Source of the DNA: Leptospira broomii serovar Hurstbridge str. 5399
GTDB taxonomy: Bacteria; Spirochaetota; Leptospiria; Leptospirales; Leptospiraceae
NCBI RefSeq assembly: GCF_000243715.2
Contig: NZ_AHMO02000004.1
Coordinates: 436,501-500,500, forward strand
Reading direction: 5' to 3'
DNA length: 64,000 nt
Below the pieces are notes generated by a model. It worked only from the letters and a program-made list of their open reading frames with translations, searched no databases and had not been told where the DNA came from. Shown one piece after another: positions 9,653 to 18,833 of this stretch (its first letter is position 1; each line of letters begins with the position of its first letter). The translations under genes and the position numbers were made by a program.

Positions 9653-10834
9653 TTGCAATCAGCCCTACAATTTGATCTTCCGGAAGAACTCTTACAATTA
9701 CGCGATTTAGCCCGCGATGTCGTACGAAAGGAAGTCGTTCCTAATCGAATGCATTACGACGAAAATAACGAATACCCTAAGCCTATTTTACAGAAATTTA
9801 AGGAAGCCGGATTATATCAGGCTCTATTCGACGAGGAGCATGGCGGATTAGGTTATGGTATGATGGGTGGAATTATCCTCGCCGAGGAAGTTTCTTGGGG
9901 ATGTCTCGGCGTAAATACGGCTTTTACATCCACGAAACTAGGCGCATTACCGATTGATGTCGGAGGAACGAAAGCACAGAAAGATAAATGGCTACCTCTA
10001 TTAGCATCGGGCGAGAAGACGGCGGCCTTCGGACTATCCGAGCCGAATGCAGGATCCGATGTTCCATCTATGACGACGGTTGCAGTTAAGAAAGGCGATC
10101 GATACGTTCTAAACGGGACCAAGCAATGGATTAGCAGCGCGGGACAGGCAGACGTATATACCGTTTTTGCAATGACGGACAAGGATCGGGGACCGAGAGG
10201 AATTTCCTGCTTCATCATCGAAAAAGGAACAAAGGGTTTTTCTTTCGGAAAGAAAGAAGATAAGCTAGGAATTCGTTGTTCCGAGACTAGACAATTGATT
10301 ATGGAAGACTGCGAAATTCCCGAGGAAAACCTTCTTGGTGGAAAGGAAAACCAAGGTTTTTTACATGCCTTTAAGACTCTGATTCTATCTCGTCCCGCAG
10401 TTGCGGCGGGCGCGGTCGGGGTTATGCAAGGAGCGTTTGACGCTGCTATCGATTATGCTCGCCAAAGAGAACAATTCGGTACTACTATTTCATCCTTTCA
10501 AGCGATTCAGCATATGCTTGCTGACATGGCTATTAAGATAGAAGGATCCCGTTTACTGACGTATAAAGCGGGAGTTTATGCCGAGTCTATGCATAAGGAT
10601 GCGGCAAAATTCTCAGCCATGGCAAAATGCTATGCGTCGGATTCTGCGGTACAAGTCGCTTCCGACGCCGTTCAGATTTTCGGGGGATATGGATATACCA
10701 AGGAATATCCGGTAGAGAAGTATTATCGTGACGCGAAGATTCTCCAAATTTATGAAGGAACCAGCCAAATCCAAAGAAACGAAATTGCAGCCGGCTTAAT
10801 AAAGGACGCGGCGTCGAAAACTAAAAAAGGGTAA
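9653..10834 (+). CDS. Acyl-CoA dehydrogenase
   Basis: FAD-dependent acyl-CoA dehydrogenase, first step of beta-oxidation or of branched acyl-CoA breakdown. The 393-residue length is standard. FGLSEPNAGSD and GTKQWISSAGQADVYTVFA form the FAD/substrate region. REQFGTTISSFQAIQHMLADM and the FGGYGYTKEYPVEKYYRDAK segment are family signatures. The catalytic base is Glu368 in IYEGTSQIQR, as in medium- and short-chain enzymes. The start is TTG, chosen because AAGGAG sits nine bases before it and no ATG lies nearby. A perfect palindrome follows the stop. Chain-length preference cannot be read. Confidence 0.93.
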   Translation: MQSALQFDLPEELLQLRDLARDVVRKEVVPNRMHYDENNEYPKPILQKFKEAGLYQALFDEEHGGLGYGMMGGIILAEEVSWGCLGVNTAFTSTKLGALPIDVGGTKAQKDKWLPLLASGEKTAAFGLSEPNAGSDVPSMTTVAVKKGDRYVLNGTKQWISSAGQADVYTVFAMTDKDRGPRGISCFIIEKGTKGFSFGKKEDKLGIRCSETRQLIMEDCEIPEENLLGGKENQGFLHAFKTLILSRPAVAAGAVGVMQGAFDAAIDYARQREQFGTTISSFQAIQHMLADMAIKIEGSRLLTYKAGVYAESMHKDAAKFSAMAKCYASDSAVQVASDAVQIFGGYGYTKEYPVEKYYRDAKILQIYEGTSQIQRNEIAAGLIKDAASKTKKG

Positions 10835-10843
10835 ACTCCGATT

Positions 10844-10873
10844 TTGACTTGATGCCGATCGGCATCAAGTCAA
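10844..10873. promoter_or_regulatory. Perfect 30-bp palindrome between acyl-CoA dehydrogenase and sensor genes
   Basis: Arm TTGACTTGATGCCGA is followed directly by its exact complement TCGGCATCAAGTCAA, with no spacer. It starts nine bases after the dehydrogenase stop and ends 35 bases before the sensor GTG. As RNA it would form a 13-bp stem with a four-base loop, but no T-run follows (CTTCTCCC instead), so an operator is at least as likely as a terminator. Confidence 0.7.
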
Positions 10874-10908
10874 TCTTCTCCCTTCAATTACGAATTTAAG
10901 GAGAAAGA

Positions 10909-13077
10909 GTGGGCATTCTTGAAAGTACAATGGAAATTGGAAAACGCTCTATCCTTCTTAGAAGCATTATATTCCTATTATCTTTCCATACCCTCCCGGT
11001 TTTAGCCTTTGATACTTTCAAAATTCCGTCGAACGGGATTCCCCTAAGCAACCATTCGGAAGTTTGGGAAGATTCCGGCCGCTCGACTCCATACCCTCAA
11101 GTATTAAAGATCGCTGAATTTCAACCCGTTTCTTCTCCCTCCTTCGGCTACAGTTCGTCGGCATATTGGTTCTCTATTCCAGTCGAGAACTCGGGTAACG
11201 AAACTCTTTCCTGGATTTTAGAAATTCGATACGCTTATCTGGATAAAATCGAAGTGTACCAAGCCTCGGGGAGCTCCCATCCGATCTATCGTGCGGGAGA
11301 TTCCATTTCTTTTAAGGAGAGGCCGATCTTTTATCGGTTTCCAAGTTTCCCATTCGAAATTCCTCCGCATTCCACGGATCGAATACTCATCCGAATTGAA
11401 ACGACTAGCGCGGTAAATTTTGCCGCCTTTGCCTATAAACGGCAGGATTTTTTTTCCAAAGTAAATTCGGAACAAATTCTGCAGGGCTTATATTTCGGTG
11501 CGATTTTGGTTATGGTGTTATATAATCTTTTTCTTTTTCTTTCGACAAAGGAAAAGATTTATTTTGCGTTTTCTGCCTATGTAGCCGCCGGAATTTTTGT
11601 TCAATGGATTATGTGCGGCTATGCTTCGCAATTTTTTTGGCCCGGCGCCACTACATGGGCGAGTCGTTGCGTCGCATCGTTTACGTTTTTATCAGTCGCA
11701 ACCGCCGCCGATTTTATTCGAACTTATTTCGATACGAAGAGACGCCATCCTCGATTCAATATCCTGATTTTAGGCGTCGTTTATTCTTCCGCGTTTTTAA
11801 CGGTAGCCGGATATTTCTTGCCGGTTCGAGTCGGATTAGCCTTATATTTTCCGATCGCTTTCTTGGGATTGATTTGCCTCGTCTCTGTAGGATTTCAGAA
11901 TTTATCCAGAAATTTGAAATATGCCGCCTTCTTTTTAGGAGCTTGGTTTGCACTTATCATCGGAACATTCCTATACCTATTAAAGTTTTCCGGTATACTT
12001 CCGCATACGATCGGAATCGTAAACTGGGGAGTTGAAATAGGATCCGTATTGCATGTGCTACTGATCGCGATGTCCCTCGCGGATCGTGTGAACGAACTTT
12101 CTATAAATTTAACGAATAAAGTCGGAGATCTAAACAACGCCAAGCATGCGATAGAGCAATCCGAAATGCGTTTTCGGAATTTATTCGAAGGCGCTGAAGA
12201 ACTTTTACTAACTTTAGATCAAGAGGGAAAAATACAAGATGCCAATCGAACTCTATCGAGATTAACCGGACATCGTCCCGCGGAAGTAAAGGGAAAGAGC
12301 TTATTGGATTTGATATATTCTCCCGAAGGTCCGGAAGGTTCCTTAAATCTATTTCTAGCGAAGGAAAAATTAGAAGAGCATCTCAAACTCAGAAAGACGG
12401 TCGAGTTTCATTCGGAGTTCAGTCAAAAATACGTTATGGAACCTAAACCGGTAAAAATTCGATTACAGTCTTTCGATGCGGAAGGAACGCGAATGGTTTT
12501 AGGAAAGGTTTCCGAAATCTCCGAAGATATTCTTTCTCGATTTTTGCAAAGTGAAAGTATGAATTTTACTGTGAACAATTATCTAAGGAACGCGGATATC
12601 TTGAGTCGCCAATTAACCGCAAATTTGACTCAATTCGTGGGCTCCGAAGTCGTGACAGCGGTGCGTATATGTCTAAGGGAAGTTTTGATCAATGCGATCG
12701 AGCACGGAAATCTAGGCATCAGCTTTGATGAGAAAACTGATGCAATGAAATCAGGTAATTATATGGAGTTCATTCAAAAGAGACAGAAAGAGGTGTTTTA
12801 CGGGGCTAGATCCGTAAAAGTCGCGTATTCGTTAAATTCGAAGCGAATCGGGTTCGAAATTTACGACGAGGGAGAAGGGTTCGACTTTAAGAAAATCCTG
12901 AATCTGGACGGCGAAAAGCTGAACGAGCAAAGCTATACTCATGGTCGTGGGATTATGATGACTCGGAAAGTCTTTGATGTGGTTAAATTCAACGATAAAG
13001 GCAATAAAGTACTTTTGATCAAATACTTGCAAAAACCCTTAAAATACAAGCGGGAACCTTCCTCCTTCGATATATGA
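10909..13077 (+). CDS. 7TMR-DISM sensor with PAS and RsbW-type ATPase domain
   Basis: Membrane signalling protein of 722 residues. After a signal segment (about residues 14-35) comes an extracytoplasmic beta-rich region (about 36-180) resembling 7TMR-DISMED2, then roughly seven membrane helices (about 185-400), a PAS domain (about 420-530) and a C-terminal HATPase. The ATPase N-box is CLREVLINAIEHGN and the G-box region is DEGEGFDF...GRGIMMTRKVFD, the arrangement of RsbW/SpoIIAB-like serine kinases. There is no clear phospho-accepting His. GTG is taken as start because AAGGAG lies five bases before it; the first ATG is 27 bases from that site. Input signal and partner are unknown. Confidence 0.82.
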   Translation: MGILESTMEIGKRSILLRSIIFLLSFHTLPVLAFDTFKIPSNGIPLSNHSEVWEDSGRSTPYPQVLKIAEFQPVSSPSFGYSSSAYWFSIPVENSGNETLSWILEIRYAYLDKIEVYQASGSSHPIYRAGDSISFKERPIFYRFPSFPFEIPPHSTDRILIRIETTSAVNFAAFAYKRQDFFSKVNSEQILQGLYFGAILVMVLYNLFLFLSTKEKIYFAFSAYVAAGIFVQWIMCGYASQFFWPGATTWASRCVASFTFLSVATAADFIRTYFDTKRRHPRFNILILGVVYSSAFLTVAGYFLPVRVGLALYFPIAFLGLICLVSVGFQNLSRNLKYAAFFLGAWFALIIGTFLYLLKFSGILPHTIGIVNWGVEIGSVLHVLLIAMSLADRVNELSINLTNKVGDLNNAKHAIEQSEMRFRNLFEGAEELLLTLDQEGKIQDANRTLSRLTGHRPAEVKGKSLLDLIYSPEGPEGSLNLFLAKEKLEEHLKLRKTVEFHSEFSQKYVMEPKPVKIRLQSFDAEGTRMVLGKVSEISEDILSRFLQSESMNFTVNNYLRNADILSRQLTANLTQFVGSEVVTAVRICLREVLINAIEHGNLGISFDEKTDAMKSGNYMEFIQKRQKEVFYGARSVKVAYSLNSKRIGFEIYDEGEGFDFKKILNLDGEKLNEQSYTHGRGIMMTRKVFDVVKFNDKGNKVLLIKYLQKPLKYKREPSSFDI

Positions 13078-13095
13078 AAGGTTCCCGTTAATTTT
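13051..13095 (+). terminator. Intrinsic terminator overlapping the sensor gene 3' end
   Basis: CGGGAACCTT (13051-13060) and AAGGTTCCCG (13078-13087) form a perfect 10-bp stem around a 17-base loop that includes the stop codon, followed by TTAATTTT. The 5' arm lies in the last codons of the sensor gene. Confidence 0.65.
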
Positions 13096-13189
13096 CAACG
13101 ATCCGAGAAAATCGAACGCTCGCTTACGTTCGAAAAGGTATTGACGATTTTCTTTTTCGAGTAAGAATCCAACTCCGATCGATGGGGCG

Positions 13190-13843
13190 ATGTCAATGTT
13201 TTATAAAATCATTCTTTTACTATTTATTTCCTTTTTTCCGTTTCAAGTTTTCGCTTGGGATTTGGCTAAGGAAAAGAACGGAGTGACCGTTCACACGCGA
13301 AATGTGGAAGGCTCCGAACTAAAGGAATTTCGTGGAAAAACGAAAGTCAAGGCGAGTTTGAATTCAGTGCTGGCTCTACTGGACGACAATCCTTCCTATA
13401 CGACTTGGTTGAAGGATTGCAAGAAGTCGGAAGCAATAAAAATTTTGAATCCAAAAGAGAGATATATTTATATTTTAAACGGGGTCCCCTGGCCGTTAGA
13501 CGATCGTGATTTTATAGTTCACTCGACCTTTTCCTTAGATAAGGCGACTGGTGCTGTAACTTACACTCTGAGACCTGCCGCTAATTCTATCGTACCGGAA
13601 AAAAAAGGAATCGTCCGAGGTAAAATCAAAGGGTATTGGAAATTCGTGCCTAAGGGAGACGAAGTCGAGGTTACATACCAGGTTCATAGCGAACCGGGAG
13701 GCAGCATCCCTTCATCGATCGCTAATTTTGTCGTAGTCGATATTCCGTACGAAACTTTACGCAAAATGAAAGATAAATTGGAAGAGCCCAAATATAAAAA
13801 CGCTCCCCAGTTTCATCTACTCTCGGAATCGGCAGCTAACTAA
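13190..13843 (+). CDS. START-domain lipid-binding-like exported protein
   Basis: Protein of 217 residues (or 215 from the second Met). The N-terminus is a signal peptide ending near VFAW. The rest looks like a bacterial START/Bet v 1-type domain: EKNGVTVHTRNVEGS, then WLKDCKKSEAIK, then GVPWPLDDRDFI, the last being a recurring START motif. Such domains bind lipids or other hydrophobic ligands; here it would act in the periplasm. The GGGG at 13184-13187 is too close to ATG 13190 but well spaced for ATG 13196, so translation may start there. It follows the sensor terminator and converges with the barrel-protein gene. Confidence 0.75.
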   Translation: MSMFYKIILLLFISFFPFQVFAWDLAKEKNGVTVHTRNVEGSELKEFRGKTKVKASLNSVLALLDDNPSYTTWLKDCKKSEAIKILNPKERYIYILNGVPWPLDDRDFIVHSTFSLDKATGAVTYTLRPAANSIVPEKKGIVRGKIKGYWKFVPKGDEVEVTYQVHSEPGGSIPSSIANFVVVDIPYETLRKMKDKLEEPKYKNAPQFHLLSESAAN

Positions 13844-13853
13844 TCGGGGAATC

Positions 13854-14717
13854 TTAAAGCCGGTAATTGACTCCGAAGAATATTCCCCCGTAGGCTGATT
13901 GCATATCTAATTTGCGGGAATATTGTTGAGAGAGTAGAATATTCGTTTGATTTGCGGATTCGGTTAAGGGAGTGACCCGTCCGTCTTGTCGAATATAAAT
14001 ACTGGATGAGCTTCCGTTGAAGGAACCGTCAAAGGACGCGATGTTAATCCAGGAAAGAAATACGCCTGCACTCAAAGAAATATGATTCGTAACGGGAGTG
14101 GATAAGGAACCTTCTAAACGAAACTCGATACCGGTGCCGCTTAAGTTTCCGTCTTGCTGAAAGTATTCCTTTCCGTTTGTCGCATAACCTCTCGAAATCC
14201 ATAGGGCTTTGGTGTATCCGCCGCCGAATCCGGCCTCCCAATTGAGCCACCTGTTCACGCGCCCGTCTTGCCAAACCATCGCTAAAAAATATAGGCTTTC
14301 CATTCCGAAGTTTAAACGAGTGTAAAAAGGATCACCGGTAATATTTGTGAGTCCGAAATTTCTAAAGTAATGAAACCCGCCAAGCACACCCACTTTGAAA
14401 TTACCCGCGAATCTGGTCCGAATAAGAATCTCGCCTTGAGTCATCGTGCGGTCGTTTCTTTCCCTAGTTTCTGATGGAACTCGAGGATCTAACGTCGAAG
14501 AAAAACCGTTCAGATTATGATCAAATCGATTTTGTCCTCTCATTCCTGCGCCGAATCTTGCCCCGAATTCCCAGTTTCCTTCGGGTGGGGCAGGTCTTTC
14601 CTCCGGGAGTTCTTTGAATTTTGGAATCGCAGCGTCCTCACCGTAAAGTAGAGTAGGGAGTAGTAAGAAACCGACGAAGAGAAAATAGAAATTGCGTGAG
14701 GTTGAATTAGATTGCAT
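13854..14717 (-). CDS. Predicted outer-membrane beta-barrel protein of unknown function
   Basis: I do not recognise the family. From ATG 14717 the product has 287 residues, with a signal peptide (NFYFLFVGFLLLPTLLYGED) and then a proline-rich linker and repeated amphipathic strands rich in Gly, Tyr, Phe and Asn (for example GVLGGFHYFRNFGLTN and GGIFFGVNYRL at the C-terminus). The frame extends to 14780, but that would place 21 residues before the signal. Strand pattern and export signal suggest an outer-membrane protein; no transport or enzyme motif is visible. It converges with the START gene, ten bases away. Confidence 0.65.
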   Translation of the reverse strand: MQSNSTSRNFYFLFVGFLLLPTLLYGEDAAIPKFKELPEERPAPPEGNWEFGARFGAGMRGQNRFDHNLNGFSSTLDPRVPSETRERNDRTMTQGEILIRTRFAGNFKVGVLGGFHYFRNFGLTNITGDPFYTRLNFGMESLYFLAMVWQDGRVNRWLNWEAGFGGGYTKALWISRGYATNGKEYFQQDGNLSGTGIEFRLEGSLSTPVTNHISLSAGVFLSWINIASFDGSFNGSSSSIYIRQDGRVTPLTESANQTNILLSQQYSRKLDMQSAYGGIFFGVNYRL

Positions 14718-14845
14718 TTCCGATTTAAAAAGGAGTGGTGATTTGGTTCTATTCGGGAAATCCTTGCAGGAACCCGGCATACTGGCACCGTTTTCCCGGG
14801 ATCTCTATTCTAAAAGTCTTTATTTGCAAGGAAACGTAAACTGGG

Positions 14846-17068
14846 ATGCTAACTACAAAACTATTTCCTTTTTTGGATTTGGACCTTCTCAAACCGTATT
14901 TTTACTTCCTTCTGTTTATAGGATTGTACCTCACAATACGATTAAGGTTCCCTCAAATTCGCTTCTTATTTTTAGCCGTGAAAATTTTTTCCGGAAATAT
15001 GGATTATAAAGGTTCTCGCGGAAGATTAATTCATTCCCAAGCTTTCTTTGCCGGAACCGGTTCTTCCTTGCTTCCGGGCGCGGTATTGGGTTCAGGCTTA
15101 GCTTTAGTTTTGGCAGGCCCCGGCGTCTTACTTTGGATTTGGATTTCTAGTTTTTTAATCATGCCGCTGCGATTCGTTTCTTCCACGCTAGCGATACGAT
15201 TTAGAATCAAATTAGAAAGCGGCCGATACTTGTCCGGCCCAATGTATTTTATTGAAAAAGCTCTTCGCGCAAGATGGTTGGCAATTGCGTTTTCTCTAGC
15301 GGGGTTGTTGACGGTTCTTTCGATGGGCGGCGCCATCCCCATGCTGGGGGTTTCGTTTTTTGCACAGCGAGGTTTTGATATCCAGGGTATGACCGTCCCT
15401 GTGCTTATTTCCATCATCGTTGTCTTTGTCGTTTTAGGAGGAATCCGAAGAATCGGAAGAGTAGCTGGATATCTCGCACCTATCGGATTACTTCTTTTCT
15501 TTGCCGGTTTTTTCCTACTTTTCGGGAGTCAACTGACTAGTTTCTATTCTTTTCTTGAAGTGGTGGCAAAAGACGCCACTAGTCCGGTCACGTTGTTATT
15601 AGGCGGCGGATTTTCGATAGCTCGGATTTTTAGTACGGGAACCGGTATGTTCTTCCTGTCTACGGAGACCGGAATCGGTAAGAGCGCCGGAGTCGCCGGA
15701 GTCGTCCGAACGGATCATGCCGCAAAACAAGGGCTCGTCAGCATGCTGGCTACTTTCTTCGAAGGGTTTATCGTCGCTACCCTAGTCATTTATGCTTTGT
15801 ATTCCTTCGGAGTTAGAGATCTGGAAGGTGTTCTTTCTTTTCTGAGAATTTTAGTTAACGGACCGACGGATTTGGCTCATATCGCTTTCTTTGCGTCCTT
15901 TCTAATGTTCGCAGTAGTTGCCATTGCCGGCTGGTTTTATACGGGAGAACAAAACGCTCGGTATATTTTCGGAGAAAAGTTCGCCAACGCCTATAGAATC
16001 CTGTTTATCGTTTCGATTTTAGGATCCGCGTACGGTTACTTAAAATTCGGAGAGGAAGTCCTACTCCAAATATTTGGAATCGGCTTTTCTCTTGCACTGA
16101 TAACGGCAGTGCCCGTGTTAATCAGTCTAGTACTACTCGTAAAGGTGGCACAGACCGAGCTAAGAAAATTGATCGAGGGCGGGGCACATTACGAAATTTT
16201 CAAAGACTTCTATTTGCTACTTCTTTCAATTCTCCCAAAAAATTTAGTGTCTCTACTTTTCGGTCTATTGGCGGCATTACGCCTTCCTCGATATATTATG
16301 ATTCCGATTTTAAAGGCGTTTGCGAAAGCGTATAAGATTAATTTGGACGAAGCCGAATTGGGGATTCGGGAATACAATTCCTTGAATCAGTTCTTCACCC
16401 GTGCACTAAAAGCGGGCGCGCGTATAATCGATTCTGATGAAAACGCCCTAGTTTCTCCCGTCGACGCGAAGGTAACCGGATTCGGAGACATTCACGAGCA
16501 GGTAATCCTTCAGGCAAAAGGTGTGGATTACAATCTGAAAGAGTTATTAGGCGGAGAAAAATATTTATCGCGATTTCAAAACGGAAAATACATAACATTT
16601 TATCTCTCTCCGCAGGATTACCATAGGATTCATTCCCCGGCATACGGGAGAATTTTAGGATATTATTATGAACCTGGAAAGTTATTTCCTGTCAACGAGC
16701 TGGCGGTTTTCGGTATTCGAGGACTTTTTCCTAAGAACGAAAGATTAATCACCTTTCTGCAAACGGAATACGGATTAGTTGCCGTCATAAAGGTCGGAGC
16801 ATCCAATGTCGGCAGGATTCGAGTAACGTATGATAAGAAAATCGTAACGAACACTTTGATTCGCACTCCTAAGGAAGAGGAATATAAGGACGTTTCGATC
16901 ATGATAGATAAGGGAGCCGAATTGGGGAGATTCGAAATGGGCTCCACTGTCATCCTGATATTAGAACGAGATACATTTGATTTTTCTGATATTCCTTTGA
17001 ACGAAAAAATCACTTACGGAACCACCGTCGGACATTTCCGAAAAAAACTCCTGCAGTTACCGAGGTAA
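14846..17068 (+). CDS. psd: Fusion of AGCS-type sodium symporter and phosphatidylserine decarboxylase
   Basis: One uninterrupted 740-residue frame. Residues 1 to about 455 form a multi-helix membrane domain like alanine/glycine:cation symporters ([58 protein letters not shown]). Residues about 456-740 are a complete PSD proenzyme: SPVDAKV with Asp540, DYHRIHSP with His593 and His596, and the self-cleavage site MGST with Ser700 as pyruvoyl precursor (usually LGST). PSD makes phosphatidylethanolamine from phosphatidylserine at the inner membrane. The symporter motif that normally reads GTGNIAGVA is changed, so transport may be lost and the domain may serve as membrane anchor. The next gene overlaps the stop by one base. 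Confidence 0.85.
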   Translation: MLTTKLFPFLDLDLLKPYFYFLLFIGLYLTIRLRFPQIRFLFLAVKIFSGNMDYKGSRGRLIHSQAFFAGTGSSLLPGAVLGSGLALVLAGPGVLLWIWISSFLIMPLRFVSSTLAIRFRIKLESGRYLSGPMYFIEKALRARWLAIAFSLAGLLTVLSMGGAIPMLGVSFFAQRGFDIQGMTVPVLISIIVVFVVLGGIRRIGRVAGYLAPIGLLLFFAGFFLLFGSQLTSFYSFLEVVAKDATSPVTLLLGGGFSIARIFSTGTGMFFLSTETGIGKSAGVAGVVRTDHAAKQGLVSMLATFFEGFIVATLVIYALYSFGVRDLEGVLSFLRILVNGPTDLAHIAFFASFLMFAVVAIAGWFYTGEQNARYIFGEKFANAYRILFIVSILGSAYGYLKFGEEVLLQIFGIGFSLALITAVPVLISLVLLVKVAQTELRKLIEGGAHYEIFKDFYLLLLSILPKNLVSLLFGLLAALRLPRYIMIPILKAFAKAYKINLDEAELGIREYNSLNQFFTRALKAGARIIDSDENALVSPVDAKVTGFGDIHEQVILQAKGVDYNLKELLGGEKYLSRFQNGKYITFYLSPQDYHRIHSPAYGRILGYYYEPGKLFPVNELAVFGIRGLFPKNERLITFLQTEYGLVAVIKVGASNVGRIRVTYDKKIVTNTLIRTPKEEEYKDVSIMIDKGAELGRFEMGSTVILILERDTFDFSDIPLNEKITYGTTVGHFRKKLLQLPR

Positions 17069-17403
17069 TGGCTTTGACTCTGAGCTTAAAATCAACCACG
17101 CCGGATACGATAGAATTCGACGAGGATTCGTTATATATTGCGTGGAAAGACGGAGTTCTTTCGAAATATTCCTTATTGGATCTTCGTAAGCGTTGTCCCT
17201 GCGTGGTCTGTAGAGGAGGGCATGGAGGAAAAGTCGGCGCAACGACAGGAACGATTCAAGAGGCAAGACTACTTTCATTTTCCAAAGTCGGTCGATACGC
17301 TATCAATCTCGTTTGGGGAGATTATCATAATACCGGAATTTACAGTTTCGACTCCCTTCGATTGCTTTGGGAAGGGCAGGAGGGGGATTTAGGAATTCCT
17401 TAG
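17068..17403 (+). CDS. DUF971 (GBBH-like N-terminal domain) protein
   Basis: Small 111-residue protein of the DUF971 type, the domain also found at the N-terminus of gamma-butyrobetaine hydroxylase. The diagnostic segment is LRKRCPCVVCRGG near residues 45-57, with Cys residues arranged as in zinc-binding members, followed by NLVWGDYHNTGIYSF, which matches the usual W-x-D-GH-x-T-GIY-pattern. Stand-alone DUF971 proteins often sit near Fe-S or Mrp-type genes; here it overlaps the symporter-PSD gene by one base (TAATG), implying coupled translation. The function is unknown. Confidence 0.82.
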   Translation: MALTLSLKSTTPDTIEFDEDSLYIAWKDGVLSKYSLLDLRKRCPCVVCRGGHGGKVGATTGTIQEARLLSFSKVGRYAINLVWGDYHNTGIYSFDSLRLLWEGQEGDLGIP

Positions 17404-17428
17404 TCGGGGTGTTGTTTGGGTCGGAAGG

Positions 17429-17456
17429 ATTCCCCACCCTACTGGGCGGGGGCCGG
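17429..17456 (+). repeat. 28-nt dispersed repeat, copy 1
   Basis: Matches the reverse complement of 37926-37953 at 27 of 28 positions. Its core is an inverted repeat, CCCCACCC-TACT-GGGCGGGG, with one mismatch; the second copy has a perfect stem. Confidence 0.8.
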
Positions 17457-17541
17457 ATCGGTGGTACCCCTCCCCGCAAATTCTTTTAGCTTCGTATCAC
17501 AGAAGTCTGTTTTCGACAATCCATTTTCCTGTCCTCCCTAT

Positions 17542-17555
17542 GTTGGAGCTCCTGC
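17542..17555. repeat. GGAGCTCC palindrome, copy 1
   Basis: GTTGGAGCTCCTGC matches the 14-bp palindrome at 37844-37857 at 12 of 14 bases. In both places it lies on the same side of the 28-nt repeat, about 70-90 bases away, so the two motifs look like parts of one degenerate element. Confidence 0.5.
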
Positions 17556-17624
17556 CTTTATTTTTACTTTCTCGCGCGTTCCCTTTCGAAAAGATACACC
17601 CTGTCAAAATCGAACCTTTTTTTC

Positions 17625-17652
17625 TTGTTTTTGCTAATAACGAGGTTAAAAT
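17625..17652 (+). promoter_or_regulatory. Possible promoter of the fliN operon
   Basis: TTGTTT (17625-17630), a 16-bp spacer and TAAAAT (17647-17652) give a weak sigma-70-like pair. An overlapping TTCGATAA (17652-17659) faintly resembles the -10 of FliA promoters but has no good -35. Either reading is tentative. Confidence 0.25.
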
Positions 17653-17762
17653 TCGATAAGACATGCTCAAAACGCCCCGTTTTTCGGTGCAAGAGAAAAA
17701 AGGGGTCGACAAAATTCTTTTTATTATGTCTCCTTATCCAAAATTCATAGAGAGTCCTTAAT

Positions 17763-18833
17763 ATGGGTGAAGGGTCCCTTTCCCAAGAAGAAATAGATGC
17801 ACTATTAGCGGGTGCCAATGAAACATTCGATCCAGGTAGCATGGCTGCTGCAGGAGGATCGAAGGAAGTTCCGGGCTTGTCGCCCGTCGACCGGGATCTC
17901 CTGTCGGATTTTCTTTCCCAGTGTTTTCAGACTGCGGGTAGCACGTTAGGCGCGATTCTTTCAAAAACCTCTAGCTTCATGAATCCTACCACGGAAGCTA
18001 AGACTAGGAAAGACATAGAAGCCGAATTGAAGGCAAATACGCTTATTTTATATTCAACTTATTCCGGTAGTTTAAACGGTCGAGTTGCATTAGCGATGGG
18101 AGCTGATAATGCCGCTCGTATCGCTAATATGATGATGGGCGGTTTCGATTCGGGTGGATTGGACGAGGGACAGCTACAGACTCTTAAGGATAGCTTGACT
18201 CCTATTATGGGAGCGCTCCAGTCTCAGATAGCCGCAAAGACTGGCGGCGGTGTGAACGGATCCCCTGCAGAAACGAGACATGTCACTTCGCCGGCAGCTC
18301 TTGTTTTACCGGAAGGCGATCCAATCGTCCGAACGTTCTTTAATTTGGCGATCGAAGGTTTGCCTTCCTTCAGAGTCCAATTCCTGCTCTCACTGTCGAT
18401 GGCTAGCGATATTCTTTCCTTATCTAAACGATCGGGTGGCGGAGGCGGAGACTTCAGCGGAGGCGGCTTCCAAGGCGGAATGGGTGGAGGCGGAGGTGGT
18501 GCTCAGGTAGGAATGCGTTCAGTGTCCTTCCCGAATTTAGCCACTGCAAGCGGGGCCCAGGGAGCTCCGAACTTAAACCTCCTCATGGACGTTCAAATGT
18601 CCGTGACAGTCGAGTTAGGAAGAACGAAGATGTATATAAAAGACATCTTGGGATTGGGCGAAGGTTCGATTATAGAATTAGATAAGCTTGCCGGTGAACC
18701 GGTGGATTTACTTGTTAATGGAAAGTTGATTGCCAAAGGGGAAGTAGTCGTCATTGACGAGAACTTCGGTGTGCGTGTAACGGACATTGTCAGTCCGGCG
18801 GATAGGATCAAGCCGGAATCAGGAGGCGGATGA
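17763..18833 (+). CDS. fliN: Flagellar motor switch protein FliN (FliY-like)
   Basis: C-ring component that sets rotation direction with FliG and FliM. The 356-residue protein is far longer than E. coli FliN (137). It starts with [12 protein letters not shown], the short helix seen at the N-terminus of FliM/FliY, has a CheC-like middle region (about 40-225, with [25 protein letters not shown]), a glycine-rich linker (about 225-250), and a C-terminal SpoA domain (about 275-350, [20 protein letters not shown]...[17 protein letters not shown]). This is the FliY architecture described in L. interrogans. It is first in a tightly packed export-gate operon; the fliO ATG overlaps its stop. Confidence 0.92.
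   Translation: MGEGSLSQEEIDALLAGANETFDPGSMAAAGGSKEVPGLSPVDRDLLSDFLSQCFQTAGSTLGAILSKTSSFMNPTTEAKTRKDIEAELKANTLILYSTYSGSLNGRVALAMGADNAARIANMMMGGFDSGGLDEGQLQTLKDSLTPIMGALQSQIAAKTGGGVNGSPAETRHVTSPAALVLPEGDPIVRTFFNLAIEGLPSFRVQFLLSLSMASDILSLSKRSGGGGGDFSGGGFQGGMGGGGGGAQVGMRSVSFPNLATASGAQGAPNLNLLMDVQMSVTVELGRTKMYIKDILGLGEGSIIELDKLAGEPVDLLVNGKLIAKGEVVVIDENFGVRVTDIVSPADRIKPESGGG

Larger units (their letters stand above)
17404..17762. other. Intergenic region upstream of fliN with palindromic repeat
   Basis: No credible gene in these 359 bp; the short frames on both strands lack start signals and family features. It holds a GC-rich hairpin at 17432-17451 that is part of a 28-nt repeat found again in inverted orientation at 37926-37953, a GGAGCTCC palindrome at 17545-17552, and AT-rich DNA from 17610 that should carry the fliN promoter. 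Confidence 0.6.

Noticed and set aside
17416..17637. 73-aa frame in the gap before fliN
   Set aside because: It runs through the GC hairpin and the GGAGCTCC palindrome and shows no start signal or family feature; a minus-strand frame (17497-17712) covers the same bases.
17652..17659. FliA (sigma-28) promoter upstream of fliN
   Set aside because: TTCGATAA matches part of the -10 but no TAAA-type -35 lies at the right distance.
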